56,890 nt of DNA from Achromobacter sp. UMC71 (GTDB lineage: Bacteria > Pseudomonadota > Gammaproteobacteria > Burkholderiales > Burkholderiaceae_B), in contig NZ_LZZT01000011.1 of the NCBI RefSeq assembly GCF_014170305.1, forward strand, positions 1 to 56,890. Direction: 5' to 3'. This document shows positions 44,596 through 53,348 of the stretch, in pieces. Below the pieces are notes generated by a model. It saw only the letters and a list, made by a program, of their open reading frames with translations, did not search any database and was not told where the DNA came from. The first letter of the stretch is position 1; the number at the start of each line of letters is the position of its first letter. The position numbers were made by a program, and so were the translations under genes.

Positions 44596-45798
44596 ATGGA
44601 CAAGCCTTTCGAACCTGCGTTTTCCTTCTCGGAACGCGCCCAGCAACTCACTAGTTCCGCCATCCGCGAGATCCTCAAGGTCACCGAGCGGCCCGAAGTC
44701 ATTTCGTTCGCAGGCGGTCTGCCGGCGCCCGGCGGCTTCCCGGTAGAAGTAGTGCGTGCGGCATTCGACAAGGTATTGGCCACCAACGGCCGCGCGGCCC
44801 TGCAGTACGGCCCCACCGAAGGCTACGCGCCGCTGCGCCAATGGGTCGCCGACGACCTGAACCGCGCCGGCGCCAACGTTGCCGCCGACCAGATCCTGAT
44901 CGTCTCCGGCTCGCAGCAGGCCCTGGACCTGCTGGGCAAGGTGCTGATCGACAAAGACAGCAAAGTGCTGGTCGAGGACCCCAGCTACCTGGGCGCCCTG
45001 CAATCGTTCAGCCTGTACCAGCCCAAGTTCGTGCCGGTGCCCACCGACGAAGGCGGCCTGATCCCCGACGCCATCACCCCTGAACTGGCCGATGGCGCGC
45101 GCTTCCTGTACGCGCTGCCCAACTTCCAGAACCCCACCGGCCGCACGCTCAACCTCGAGCGCCGCATCGCACTGGTCAAGCGCGCCGCCGAGCTGAACCT
45201 GACCATCATCGAAGACGACCCCTACGGCGAACTGCGCTACGCAGGCGAGCCGCAGCCGGGCCTGATCGCGCTGGCCGCCGAGTACGGCGCCAACGTGGTG
45301 CGCCTGGGCACGTTCTCCAAGGTGCTGGCCCCCGGCCTGCGCCTGGGCTACATCGCCGCCGCCCGCCCGCTGATCAACAAGCTGGTGCAGGCCAAGCAAG
45401 CCACCGACCTGCACACGCCCACGCTGACCCAAATGGCCGTGTACGAAATCGTCAAGGACGGCTTCCTCGAAGAGCACCTGCCGAACGTGCGCGAAATCTA
45501 TCGCGCGCAGGGCAGCTGCATGCTGGAAGCCATCCAGCGCGAATTCCCCGCCACGGTCACCTGGACCAAGCCCGAAGGCGGCATGTTCATCTGGCTGACG
45601 CTGCCCGAACACATCGACAGTACCAAGCTGCTTGAAAAGGCCATCGCCCAGAACGTGGCGTTCGTGCCCGGCGCGCCGTTCTACAGCGGCGCCGGTCGCG
45701 CCAACACGCTGCGCCTGAGCTTTGCCACCGTGCCGGAAGACAAAATCCGCACCGGCATCGCCATCCTGGGCAAGCTGCTCAAGGAATACACGGCCTGA
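44596..45798 (+). CDS. PLP-dependent class I aminotransferase (2-aminoadipate transaminase-like)
   Basis: The 400-residue fold-type I enzyme has the FAGGLPAPGGFP start region, SGSQQALDLLGK, PNFQNPTGRTL, IIEDDPYGELRY and the PLP lysine K242 in LGTFSKVLAPGLRLGY. This MocR-type/LysN-type branch acts on 2-aminoadipate, branched or aromatic amino acids. Substrate specificity cannot be settled from sequence. ATG 44596 is where the family starts. It ends in a strong terminator, so it is probably monocistronic. Confidence 0.85.
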   Translation: MDKPFEPAFSFSERAQQLTSSAIREILKVTERPEVISFAGGLPAPGGFPVEVVRAAFDKVLATNGRAALQYGPTEGYAPLRQWVADDLNRAGANVAADQILIVSGSQQALDLLGKVLIDKDSKVLVEDPSYLGALQSFSLYQPKFVPVPTDEGGLIPDAITPELADGARFLYALPNFQNPTGRTLNLERRIALVKRAAELNLTIIEDDPYGELRYAGEPQPGLIALAAEYGANVVRLGTFSKVLAPGLRLGYIAAARPLINKLVQAKQATDLHTPTLTQMAVYEIVKDGFLEEHLPNVREIYRAQGSCMLEAIQREFPATVTWTKPEGGMFIWLTLPEHIDSTKLLEKAIAQNVAFVPGAPFYSGAGRANTLRLSFATVPEDKIRTGIAILGKLLKEYTA

Positions 45799-45830
45799 AA
45801 ATCCGGCCCTGATCTGCCTTGACGGTCCAG

Positions 45831-45860
45831 CGGCCGGGCGCAATGCCCGGCCGTTGTTTT
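45831..45860 (+). terminator. Rho-independent terminator
   Basis: Perfect 9-bp stem CGGCCGGGC/GCCCGGCCG (45831-45839, 45845-45853) with a 5-base loop followed by TTGTTTT, 33 bp after the aminotransferase stop and before ubiA. Confidence 0.85.
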
Positions 45861-45892
45861 ATGCTGTCGGCTTTCCTCCCATTACTTTCGCC

Positions 45893-46825
45893 GTGACAGT
45901 GAGCGCTCCGCAACAACCTCCCGTCGACCTCAGCGACATCGTCTTCACCGACTGGGTCGAGCGCTGGCTGCCCAAATCGTGGCGGCCCTACGCCCGCCTG
46001 TGCCGCCTGGACCGCCCCATCGGCACCTGGCTGACGCTGCTGCCCTGTATCGCCGCGCTGATCCAGGCCGCGGGCGGCCTGCCCGACCTGCAGCGCCTGA
46101 TCGTCTTTTCGGTGGGCGCGCTGCTGATGCGCGGCATCGGCTGCACCGTCAACGACATGTGCGACCGCAACTTCGACAAGCACGTCGAACGCACCCGTTT
46201 CCGGCCGCTGACCAGCGGCCAGCTGACGATGCGCAACGCGGTCTGGTTCCTGATCGGTCAGTTGCTGGTCTGCGGTTCGCTGCTGTTCTTCCTGAACGGC
46301 ATGAGCCGCTGGCTGGCCTTGGCCGTGCTGCCCTTCGTCTTCATCTATCCGCTGTGCAAGCGCGTCACCTATTGGCCGCAAGTGGTGCTGGGCATTTGCT
46401 TCAACTGGGGCATGCTGATGGCCTGGTCGGACACGCAGAACCAGGTTCCCCTGGCCGCCGTGGCCATGTGGATCGGCGCGGTGCTGTGGCAGGTTGGCTA
46501 CGACAGCATCTACGCCTACGTCGACGTGCGCGACGACCGCAGCCTGGGCCTGCATTCCACCGCCATGCGATTCGGCGACCAGGGCAAACTCTGGATCGGC
46601 GGCTTCTACCTGGCCACCGTCGTCCTGTGGGGCTGGGGCGGCTATGCCATCGGCATGTCGTGGGCCTATTACATGGGCATCGCCGCCATCGCGGTGCACC
46701 TGGCGTGGCAACTGAAGGTCTTCGACATCCAGCGACCCGACCGCAATTTCATGCTGTTCCGCGCCAACCTCTGGCTGGGCGCACTGCTGGTTGCCGCCGC
46801 GCTGGCGGGCACGCTGATCGCTTGA
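45893..46825 (+). CDS. ubiA: 4-hydroxybenzoate polyprenyltransferase
   Basis: The 310-residue polytopic protein has both aspartate motifs of UbiA: NDMCDRNFD (87-95, N/D-D-x2-D-x3-D type) followed by RTRFRPL, and YAYVDVRDDRSLGL in the second half, with about eight membrane helices. It prenylates 4-hydroxybenzoate in ubiquinone synthesis and needs Mg2+. There is no in-frame ATG near the homology start; GTG 45893 (or 45899) is the likely start, right after the terminator of the preceding gene. Confidence 0.92.
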   Translation: MTVSAPQQPPVDLSDIVFTDWVERWLPKSWRPYARLCRLDRPIGTWLTLLPCIAALIQAAGGLPDLQRLIVFSVGALLMRGIGCTVNDMCDRNFDKHVERTRFRPLTSGQLTMRNAVWFLIGQLLVCGSLLFFLNGMSRWLALAVLPFVFIYPLCKRVTYWPQVVLGICFNWGMLMAWSDTQNQVPLAAVAMWIGAVLWQVGYDSIYAYVDVRDDRSLGLHSTAMRFGDQGKLWIGGFYLATVVLWGWGGYAIGMSWAYYMGIAAIAVHLAWQLKVFDIQRPDRNFMLFRANLWLGALLVAAALAGTLIA

Positions 46826-46895
46826 TGCCGCGCATTGCGGGCCACGCCCGCATGCGCGATGATGGGGTCCCCGACACGCCTTACGGAGACACCGC

Positions 46896-47300
46896 ATGCC
46901 TGCTTTGACCAAAACCCTGACGGCTCTGGCTTGCGCTTGCGCGCTGCTCGGCGCCCTGCCCGTCCAGGCCGCCACCGACTGCTCGGCGCAACGCGGCTGC
47001 GCCGCCAAGTTCTGCCAGATCGAAAACGACATCGCCGCAGCCAAGGCCGACAACAACTCCCGCAAGGTGGCCGGCCTGCAGAAAGCGTTGGCTGAAGCGA
47101 AGGCGCACTGCACCGACAGCCGCCTTCAATCCCAGCGCGAAGCCGACGTGCGCGACAAGCAAAGCAAGGTCTCCGAACGCGAGGCCGAACTCAAGGCCGC
47201 CCGGGCCAAGGGCAAACAGGACAAGATCGACAAGGCCCAACGCAAGCTGGACGAGGCCCGCGCCGAGTACGACGCCGCCCTGGCCGACCTGAACCGCTGA
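46896..47300 (+). CDS. DUF1090-family secreted protein
   Basis: The 134-residue protein has a signal peptide (residues 1-25, cleavage after ALPVQAA), then DCSAQRGCAAKFCQIENDI with paired cysteines, and a charged, heptad-like helical tail (DKQSKVSEREAELKAARA) that is probably a coiled coil. This is the DUF1090 (YqjC-like) layout. Its function is unknown; periplasmic location is expected. It follows ubiA by 70 bp. An imperfect G/C stem-loop lies after it. Confidence 0.85.
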   Translation: MPALTKTLTALACACALLGALPVQAATDCSAQRGCAAKFCQIENDIAAAKADNNSRKVAGLQKALAEAKAHCTDSRLQSQREADVRDKQSKVSEREAELKAARAKGKQDKIDKAQRKLDEARAEYDAALADLNR

Positions 47301-47367
47301 TTGTTCCCCTGCCAGCCCCGGGACCGCCCCCGGGACTGCGCGCCGGCTTCCCCCTGTTCTGCCCCCT

Positions 47368-47395
47368 GTCGCCCGAGGCACATTGCCCGGGCGAC
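47368..47395 (+). terminator. Hairpin downstream of the DUF1090 gene
   Basis: Perfect 8-bp stem GTCGCCCG/CGGGCGAC with a 12-base loop, 67 bp after the DUF1090 stop. There is no T-run, so the terminator call is weak. Confidence 0.35.
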
Positions 47396-47617
47396 TACCA
47401 CCTATTGCGTCATCAAATGGAAATATCGCCACCTATGGTGCCATTTGAGAAGTTCCTCGGTGATTAGTACGTATTTTGGAAAGATGTTTTCAGGTAATAA
47501 GGGTTTATCCCAGGGTTGTTTAGGCACAGAATGCATCTCATCGGGACACAGCAAGCGAACCCCCAGCAATCAGGCCAGAGGTTCGGATCCCAAGCTCAAG
47601 ACATATGGAGGTCTGCT
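47396..47617 (+). promoter_or_regulatory. AT-rich leader upstream of the DUF4148 gene
   Basis: The gap 47301-47617 has no gene. After the hairpin at 47368, the stretch 47405-47525 is markedly AT-rich. TTGAGA (47445-47450) could be a -35 with TACGTA (47468-47473) 17 bp away as a weak -10. AAATGG/CCATTT flank a short inner stem just before it. GGAGG (47607-47611) is the ribosome site of the next gene. Confidence 0.4.
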
Positions 47618-48013
47618 ATGAAAACCCTTGCTACCGCTTTGATGCTGTCCATGTCCGTTCTGGCTGCTGCCGGCGCCCAAGCCGCTGAAGCCGACCAAGG
47701 CCCCTCGCGCGCCCAGGTTCAAGCCGAACTGCAACAAGCCAAGGTTTCGGGCCAATACACCTTCGGCGAAGAAGGCTACCCCGCCGCCATCGCCCAGAAG
47801 TCCAGCCTGACCTCGCAACAAGTGCAAGAGCAACTGGCCCAAGCCAAGAACGCTGGTGAAGTGACCTTCGGCAACATGGACTACCCGCCCGTCGCCCACG
47901 CCGCCGCTGCCTCGTCGCTGACCCGCGCCCAAGTGCAAACCGAACTGGCTCAAGCCAAGACGGAAGGCCTGGTCACCTTCGGCAACATGGACTACCCCCC
48001 CATGGGCAGCTGA
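47618..48013 (+). CDS. DUF4148-type secreted protein with three repeats
   Basis: The 131-residue protein has a signal peptide (about 1-22, MKTLATALMLSMSVLAAAGA, cleavage after AQAA) and three copies of a repeat of about 27-35 residues: SRAQVQAELQQAK-x3-G-x2-TFGEEGYP, TSQQVQEQLAQAK...VTFGNMDYPP and TRAQVQTELAQAK...VTFGNMDYPP. This is the DUF4148 motif, widespread in Burkholderiales. The function is unknown, likely periplasmic. The last two copies are nearly identical in their second halves. Strong SD GGAGG sets the start; a terminator follows. Confidence 0.88.
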   Translation: MKTLATALMLSMSVLAAAGAQAAEADQGPSRAQVQAELQQAKVSGQYTFGEEGYPAAIAQKSSLTSQQVQEQLAQAKNAGEVTFGNMDYPPVAHAAAASSLTRAQVQTELAQAKTEGLVTFGNMDYPPMGS

Positions 48014-48052
48014 TCGCGCGGCCTGATCATCAGGCCCGGCAATCACCCCTAG

Positions 48053-48085
48053 AGCCCTCCGGCCCCGCCGGAGGGCTTTGTTTTT
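48053..48085 (+). terminator. Rho-independent terminator
   Basis: 10-bp stem AGCCCTCCGG/CCGGAGGGCT (48053-48062, 48068-48077) with loop CCCCG and tail TTGTTTTT, 39 bp after the DUF4148 stop. Confidence 0.9.
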
Positions 48086-48107
48086 GACGAATCGACATCA
48101 AATTAAG

Positions 48108-48138
48108 TCATAACGGCATTACTTAAAGCCGTTACGAC
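48108..48138. promoter_or_regulatory. Palindromic operator candidate upstream of the saccharopine-dehydrogenase-like gene
   Basis: GTCATAACGGC (48108-48118) and GCCGTTACGAC (48128-48138) are near-perfect inverted 11-bp arms, one mismatch, with a 9-base spacer. It lies 76-106 bp before the ATG at 48214, a good place for a regulator site. The cognate regulator is not known; the site does not resemble the GntR dyads at 50133 and 50242. Confidence 0.5.
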
Positions 48139-48213
48139 GCTTTAGTCTCTACAAATCGACAGCGCCCGCGCATAGGATGAGGCCAACCCATCCCCCTCAC
48201 GCAGGAGCGCAAT

Positions 48214-49332
48214 ATGTCCACCTCCACCAAGCCCGTCCTTCTCCTGGGCGCCGGAAAAATCGGTTTCGCCATCGCCCTGATGCTCGAGCGTAGCGGCGAT
48301 TATTCGGTCTTGGTCGCCGATCAGGACCCCGCGCGCCTGCGAGCCGTTGCCGAACTCGGTTGCGACACGCGCGAGATTTCCGATGACGCATCACTGGCGC
48401 GCTGCATCGAAGGCCGCTACGCCGTGGTCAACGCCCTGCCTTTCCATCGCGCCATTACGGTGGCGGGCCTGTGCGCGCAAGCCGGCGTCCACTATTTCGA
48501 CCTGACCGAAGACGTCGCCAGCACGCACGCCATCCAGGCGCTGGCCGCCGACGCCCACAGCGTGCTCATGCCGCAATGCGGCCTGGCGCCGGGCTTTATC
48601 GGCATTGTCGGCAACGCGCTGGCGCGCCGCTTCGACACCCTGCTCGACCTGCGCATGCGCGTGGGCGCGCTGCCGCGCTACCCCTCCAACAGCCTGCGCT
48701 ACAACCTGACCTGGAGCACCGAAGGGCTGATCAACGAATACTGCAACCCGTGCGAAGCCATCGTCGACGGGCAATTGACCAGCGTGCCGGCACTGGAAGG
48801 CTACGAGACCTTTGCGCTGGACGGGGTCGAATACGAGGCCTTCAATACCTCGGGCGGGTTGGGCACGCTGCCCGCCACGCTGCTGGGCCGAGCCCGCAAC
48901 GTGGATTACAAGTCGGTGCGCTATCCGGGCCACTGCAACCTGATGAAGCTGCTGCTGAACGATCTGCGCCTGCGTGACCGCCGCGACCTGCTCAAGAACA
49001 TCTTCGAAACCGCTATTCCCACCACCGAACAGGACGTCATCGTCATCCAGGCGCAGGCGTCCGGTTATCGCCACGGCCGGCTGGAAGAAGAGTCCTACCC
49101 CATCCGTATCTTCGGCGCCGACGTCGACGGCCATCGGCTCAGCGCCATCCAGTTGTCGACCGCAGCCGGCATCTGCGCGGCGCTGGATCTGGTCGCGCAG
49201 GCCGCGCTGCCGCAAAAGGGATTCGTGGGGCAAGAGCAGATCGCGCTGGAAGCGTTGCTTGGCAACCGCTTTGGCCGGGTCTACGCGGGCAAGCCGCTGG
49301 CCCTCGCGACCGCAATGACCGAAGACCGTTAA
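48214..49332 (+). CDS. Saccharopine dehydrogenase-family protein
   Basis: The 372-residue protein has an N-terminal Rossmann motif LLGAGKIG (10-17), acidic D at VADQDPAR for NAD preference, and the family-typical VVNALPFH, YFDLTEDV, MPQCGLAPGFIGI segments. The C-terminal half contains the substrate-binding insertion. The family interconverts saccharopine, lysine and 2-oxoglutarate, or semialdehydes. Relatives act in lysine degradation or on other aminoadipate-type substrates, so the substrate is uncertain. ATG 48214 follows GCAGGAGCG. It is convergent with the GntR gene 20 bp away. Confidence 0.82.
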   Translation: MSTSTKPVLLLGAGKIGFAIALMLERSGDYSVLVADQDPARLRAVAELGCDTREISDDASLARCIEGRYAVVNALPFHRAITVAGLCAQAGVHYFDLTEDVASTHAIQALAADAHSVLMPQCGLAPGFIGIVGNALARRFDTLLDLRMRVGALPRYPSNSLRYNLTWSTEGLINEYCNPCEAIVDGQLTSVPALEGYETFALDGVEYEAFNTSGGLGTLPATLLGRARNVDYKSVRYPGHCNLMKLLLNDLRLRDRRDLLKNIFETAIPTTEQDVIVIQAQASGYRHGRLEEESYPIRIFGADVDGHRLSAIQLSTAAGICAALDLVAQAALPQKGFVGQEQIALEALLGNRFGRVYAGKPLALATAMTEDR

Positions 49333-49351
49333 ATCCTGCGCGCTAGCCGCG

Positions 49352-50116
49352 CTACGTCCAGCCCTCGAGGCGCAACGTGGCGCGCACCAGGCGCTGCTCT
49401 TCCTGCTCGATCTCGGCCAGGTTCTGCCGCACGCTATCCACATGATCGGCCGCGGCGCGGCGCGCCTGCTCGGGTTGGCGCCCGATCACGGCGTTGAACA
49501 GCTTGGCGTGCTGCTTGTCGATCTGCCGCTTTTCCGGCTCGCGGTGATACAGGTTGTTGACGCACGCGAACACTGAACCCAGCATCAGGTCGTTCAGCGA
49601 CTGCAACGTGTGCACCAGCACGGGGTTGTGCGATGCCTCGCAGATGGCCAGGTGAAACGCGTGGTCCAGATGCGCATGCGTGGCCGTGTCGGCGGCGCCG
49701 ACCGGCGCGTTCACCATGTCTTCGTAGCGCCGCCGGATCATGATGAAATCCGCCTCGGTGCCGCGCAGGGCCGCCAGCCGGGCCGAATCCGCCTCCAGCA
49801 GCGAGCGGACCTCAAGCAAGTCATACAGCGTGCGCGGCTGCGAGTTGAACAGGTGCATCAGCGGGCCCGCATCCACCTTGGACATGCGCGCCACGAACGA
49901 GCCCTTGCCCTGCGAGGTATGGATAATCTCGCGCGCGCGCAGCAGTTTGAGCCCCTCGCGCAGCGCCGTGCGCGACACGCCCAGCTTTTCCGTCAGGCGC
50001 CGTTCGGACGGCAGCGCCTGGCCGGCCTTCAAGACGCCGTCCAAGATCAGGCGCTCGATGCGCTCGGCCACCTCGTCCGCCACCTGGCGGGGTTTCGCTT
50101 CTGTTTCGGCGTGCAT
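49352..50116 (-). CDS. GntR-family regulator with FCD domain (GlcC/LldR/PdhR-like)
   Basis: The 254-residue regulator has an N-terminal winged HTH (about 8-75; LPSERRLTEKLGVSRTALREG) and a C-terminal all-helical FCD domain (about 95-230) with the metal/ligand residues D-x3-H (DHAFHLAICEASHNPVL) typical of carboxylate sensors. It is divergent from malate synthase G, so glycolate, glyoxylate or lactate is the likely effector, as with GlcC and LldR. Two identical TGGTATGACCA dyads flank the intergenic region, one 17 bp before its own ATG, consistent with autoregulation. Confidence 0.85.
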   Translation of the reverse strand: MHAETEAKPRQVADEVAERIERLILDGVLKAGQALPSERRLTEKLGVSRTALREGLKLLRAREIIHTSQGKGSFVARMSKVDAGPLMHLFNSQPRTLYDLLEVRSLLEADSARLAALRGTEADFIMIRRRYEDMVNAPVGAADTATHAHLDHAFHLAICEASHNPVLVHTLQSLNDLMLGSVFACVNNLYHREPEKRQIDKQHAKLFNAVIGRQPEQARRAAADHVDSVRQNLAEIEQEEQRLVRATLRLEGWT

Positions 50117-50132
50117 GCGTTCTCCGTACCAG

Positions 50133-50143
50133 TGGTATGACCA
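50133..50143. promoter_or_regulatory. GntR/FCD operator-like dyad 1
   Basis: TGGTATGACCA, a TGGT-N3-ACCA dyad of the FadR/PdhR/LldR type, 17 bp before the regulator's start codon. The identical 11-mer occurs at 50242-50252, 109 bp away. Confidence 0.65.
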
Positions 50144-50240
50144 AGTAGCCCGTGCAAATAGCCTGCCAAGCCATCCCTACTGTAAGTAGCTGATATAAAA
50201 CCATAAAAAAACGATGTTTGCCTGGCGACAGATAAACAAA

Positions 50241-50253
50241 CTGGTATGACCAG
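50241..50253. promoter_or_regulatory. GntR/FCD operator-like dyad 2
   Basis: CTGGTATGACCAG: the same dyad as site 1 with one more pairing base on each side, about 100 bp before the glcB start. It fits repression or activation of glcB by the adjacent regulator. Confidence 0.65.
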
Positions 50254-50354
50254 CTGGTTTTGATATGGACTTTGGCGCAAGCGCGAACGATGATGTCATG
50301 ACAGATTCGCCCGGCGCGCGCGCCGCCCAGACCTCCATACCATCAGAGATCCGC

Positions 50355-52529
50355 ATGACTCAACGCACCCAGCACCACGGCCTGCAAGTGGCGGCCAATC
50401 TCAGCCAGTTCATCGAAAAGGAAGCGTTGCCCGGCTCCGGCCTGGATGCCGACGCTTTCTGGAAGGGGTTCTCGGCCCTGGTGCACGACCTGGCCCCCAA
50501 GAACCGCGCCCTGCTGGCCGAACGCGACCGCCTGCAGGCCGAGCTCGATGCCTGGCACCGCGCCCACCCCGGCCCCATCAGCGATCCGGCCGCCTACCGC
50601 AAGTTCCTGGAAGGCATCGGCTACCTGCTGCCGCAACCGGCCGCCGTGCGCGCCACCACCGACCACGTCGACACCGAAATTTCGCAACAGGCCGGCCCGC
50701 AGCTGGTGGTGCCGGTGTCCAATTCGCGCTACGCCCTGAACGCCGCCAACGCGCGTTGGGGCAGCCTGTACGACGCGCTCTACGGCACGGACGCCATCCC
50801 CGCCACGCCCGGCGATACCGGCAAGGGCTATAACCCCGAGCGCGGCGCCGCCGTCATTGCCCGCGCCCGCAGCTTCCTGGACACGGCCGCGCCGCTGGCG
50901 CAGGGCTCGCACGCCGACGCCCGCGGCTACACCGTCAAGAACGGCCAGCTCAGTGTCGCGCTGGCCAACGGCGCCACCACGCTCAAGGCGCCGTCCCAGT
51001 TTGCCGGCTACCAAGGCAGCGCCGAAGCGCCCACGGCCATCCTGCTCAAGAACAACGGCCTGCACTTCGAAATCCAGGTCGACCGCAGCCACGCCATCGG
51101 CGCCACCGATGCCGCCGGCGTCAAGGACGTCCTGGTCGAAGCCGCGCTGACCACCATCATGGACTGCGAGGATTCCGTCGCGGCGGTCGACGCCGACGAC
51201 AAGGTTCACATCTACCGCAACTGGCTCGGCCTGATGAAGGGCGACCTGACCGAAGCTGTCACCAAGGCCGGCAAGACCTTCACCCGCAAGCTCAACGCCG
51301 ACCGCCAATACACGCGCCCCGACGGCTCCCCGCTGAACCTGCACGGCCGTTCGCTGATGTTCGTGCGCAACGTCGGCCACCTCATGACCAACCCGGCCGT
51401 GCTGGATCGCGACGAGCAAGAAATCCCCGAGGGCATCCTGGATGCCGTGGTCACCAGCCTGGCTGCCCTGCACGACCGTGAGCGCAAGCTCAATTCGCGC
51501 ACCGGCTCGGTCTACATCGTGAAGCCCAAGATGCACGGCCCGGCCGAAGCCGCCTTCGCCAGCGAACTGTTCGACCGCGTCGAAGACCTGCTCGGCGTGC
51601 CGCGCAACACCCTGAAAATGGGCATCATGGACGAAGAGCGCCGCACCAGCATCAACCTGAAGGCCTGCATCCAGGCCGCGGCATCGCGAGTCGCGTTCAT
51701 CAACACGGGCTTTTTGGATCGCACCGGCGACGAAATGCACTCCAGCATGGAAGCCGGCCCCATGCTGCGCAAGGGCGACATGAAATCCACCGCCTGGATC
51801 ACCGCCTACGAACGCAACAACGTGCTGGTCGGCCTGGACGCCGGCCTGCGCGGACGCGCCCAGATCGGCAAGGGCATGTGGGCCATGCCGGACCTGATGG
51901 CCGCCATGCTGGAACAGAAGATCGCCCATCCCAAGGCCGGCGCCAACACCGCCTGGGTGCCGTCGCCCACCGCCGCCACCCTGCATGCGCTGCACTACCA
52001 CCAGGTCGACGTGCAGGCGGTGCAACAGGAGCTCGAACGCACCAAGCTCGACAGCGTGCGCGACGACCTGCTGGCCGGCTTGCTCACCGTGCCGGTCGGC
52101 GACCGCTCCAAGTGGTCCGCCGCGGACATCCAGCAAGAGCTCGACAACAACGTGCAAGGCATCCTGGGCTACGTGGTCCGCTGGATCGATCAGGGCGTGG
52201 GATGCTCCAAGGTGCCGGACATCCATAACGTCGGCCTGATGGAAGACCGCGCCACGCTGCGCATCTCCAGCCAGCACATCGCCAACTGGCTGCGCCATGG
52301 CGTGACCAACCGCGACCAGGTCATGGAGACCTTCAAACGCATGGCCAAGGTGGTCGACGGCCAGAATGCCGGCGACGCCAACTACCTGCCCATGGCGGGC
52401 AACTTCGACAGCTCGCTGGCCTTCAAGGCCGCCTGCGCGCTGGTGTTCGAAGGGCTGACCCAGCCCAACGGCTACACCGAGCCGCTGCTGCATAAGTTCC
52501 GCCTGGAATTCAAGGCCGCCCAGGCCTGA
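50355..52529 (+). CDS. glcB: Malate synthase G
   Basis: At 724 residues it has the length of isoform G. It condenses glyoxylate and acetyl-CoA to malate in the glyoxylate/glycolate route. [36 protein letters not shown] (here [16 protein letters not shown]) and [18 protein letters not shown] carry the TIM-barrel active site with Arg and Glu/Asp metal ligands; GVGCSKVPD precedes the C-terminal catalytic plug. The ATG at 50355 begins the family homology; a longer in-frame ATG at 50265 would overlap the operator region and is rejected. It is divergent from the GntR regulator. Confidence 0.95.
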   Translation: MTQRTQHHGLQVAANLSQFIEKEALPGSGLDADAFWKGFSALVHDLAPKNRALLAERDRLQAELDAWHRAHPGPISDPAAYRKFLEGIGYLLPQPAAVRATTDHVDTEISQQAGPQLVVPVSNSRYALNAANARWGSLYDALYGTDAIPATPGDTGKGYNPERGAAVIARARSFLDTAAPLAQGSHADARGYTVKNGQLSVALANGATTLKAPSQFAGYQGSAEAPTAILLKNNGLHFEIQVDRSHAIGATDAAGVKDVLVEAALTTIMDCEDSVAAVDADDKVHIYRNWLGLMKGDLTEAVTKAGKTFTRKLNADRQYTRPDGSPLNLHGRSLMFVRNVGHLMTNPAVLDRDEQEIPEGILDAVVTSLAALHDRERKLNSRTGSVYIVKPKMHGPAEAAFASELFDRVEDLLGVPRNTLKMGIMDEERRTSINLKACIQAAASRVAFINTGFLDRTGDEMHSSMEAGPMLRKGDMKSTAWITAYERNNVLVGLDAGLRGRAQIGKGMWAMPDLMAAMLEQKIAHPKAGANTAWVPSPTAATLHALHYHQVDVQAVQQELERTKLDSVRDDLLAGLLTVPVGDRSKWSAADIQQELDNNVQGILGYVVRWIDQGVGCSKVPDIHNVGLMEDRATLRISSQHIANWLRHGVTNRDQVMETFKRMAKVVDGQNAGDANYLPMAGNFDSSLAFKAACALVFEGLTQPNGYTEPLLHKFRLEFKAAQA

Positions 52530-52556
52530 CGGCCCGGCAGGCCCTGCCCCGGAACC

Positions 52557-52581
52557 GGACCGCGCAAGCGGTCCTTTTTTT
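52557..52581 (+). terminator. Rho-independent terminator of glcB
   Basis: Stem GGACCGC/GCGGTCC (52557-52563, 52568-52574), loop GCAA, followed by seven T residues, 27 bp after the glcB stop. Confidence 0.92.
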
Positions 52582-52623
52582 CGTTGCCTGGCCGCAGCGC
52601 GCGACGCAACGAAAATCCGCTTT

Positions 52624-52641
52624 TTCGCACGATCGTGCTAA
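52624..52641. promoter_or_regulatory. TetR-type operator candidate 1
   Basis: TTCGCACGATCGTGCTAA, a palindrome with 8-base arms (one mismatch), ends 9 bp before the TetR ATG. The matching site lies at 53312-53329, downstream of the gene. Confidence 0.65.
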
Positions 52642-52650
52642 ATTGTCGCC

Positions 52651-53268
52651 ATGACTGCCCTGACTGAAAAGAGCGAACTGACTTTCGCGGCCATTGTGGA
52701 CGCGGCCTTGGACTTGGCCGCCGCCCAAGGGCTCGAGAGCCTGTCGCTGGGCCAGGTAGCCAAGCGGCTGGGCATCAGCAAGAGCGGGGTGTTTTCCCGG
52801 GTGGGCTCGCGCGAAGCCCTGCAGCACGCCGTGCTCGAAGAATACGATCGCCGCTTCGTGGCCGCCGTCTTCACGCCGGCCATGGCGTACCCTCGCGGCC
52901 TGCCGCGGCTCAATGCACTGGTGGCTCACTGGATCGACCGCGCCTGCCACGTCGAACTGCTTACCGGCTGCATCTATGTCGCCGGTGCCTTCGAGTACGA
53001 CGACGTCGATTCCCCCCTGCGGCCGATAGTCGAGAACCATCTGCGGGGATGGCGGGCGGCCATGGTGCGTACCGTGCACCAAGCGCTGGAGGCAGGCCAC
53101 CTGCGCCCCGACACAGACCCCGAGCAATTGGTTTTCGAGGTCTACAGCCTAATGATCGGATTGATGCATGACGCCCGCTTCCTGCGGGACCCCAAGGCCC
53201 ACGAACGCGTGCGCGCCGCCTATGAACGCCTGATTTCCACGTATCGCAGTTTCAAGTACATCGAGTAG
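52651..53268 (+). CDS. TetR-family regulator
   Basis: The 205-residue protein has the TetR HTH at about 10-60 (AAIVDAALDLAAAQGLESLSLGQVAKRLGISKSGVF pattern, cut here in two: LSLGQVAKRLGISKSGVFSR), then an all-helical ligand domain of unclear type. It likely represses its own gene and another through the palindromes at 52624 and 53312. The target may be the short ORF at 53349 or something outside the window. The effector is unknown. A weak hairpin terminator follows. Confidence 0.88.
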   Translation: MTALTEKSELTFAAIVDAALDLAAAQGLESLSLGQVAKRLGISKSGVFSRVGSREALQHAVLEEYDRRFVAAVFTPAMAYPRGLPRLNALVAHWIDRACHVELLTGCIYVAGAFEYDDVDSPLRPIVENHLRGWRAAMVRTVHQALEAGHLRPDTDPEQLVFEVYSLMIGLMHDARFLRDPKAHERVRAAYERLISTYRSFKYIE

Positions 53269-53279
53269 TCACATCCGAC

Positions 53280-53302
53280 GCCGGCGCGAGCCGGCATTTC
53301 TT
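53280..53302 (+). terminator. Short hairpin terminator candidate after tetR
   Basis: GCCGGC/GCCGGC with loop GCGA (53280-53295) followed by ATTTCTT, 11 bp after the TetR stop. The short stem makes it modest. Confidence 0.5.
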
Positions 53303-53311
53303 GCAGTCAAT

Positions 53312-53329
53312 TTCGCACGGTCGTGCGAA
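53312..53329. promoter_or_regulatory. TetR-type operator candidate 2
   Basis: TTCGCACGGTCGTGCGAA: perfect 8-base arms around GT, almost the same as the site before tetR. It lies 19 bp before the ATG at 53349, as expected for a regulated start. Confidence 0.65.
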
Positions 53330-53348
53330 TTCATGAACGGAGCAGGCC

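Noticed and set aside
50265..50354. An N-terminal extension of malate synthase G starting at 50265
   Set aside because: The extension is Ala/Ser-rich, not seen in the family, and would start just after the operator dyad; ATG 50355 gives the expected length.
50343..52493. A 716-residue minus-strand reading frame opposite glcB
   Set aside because: It is a shadow of the malate synthase gene with low-complexity G/A/V-rich product.
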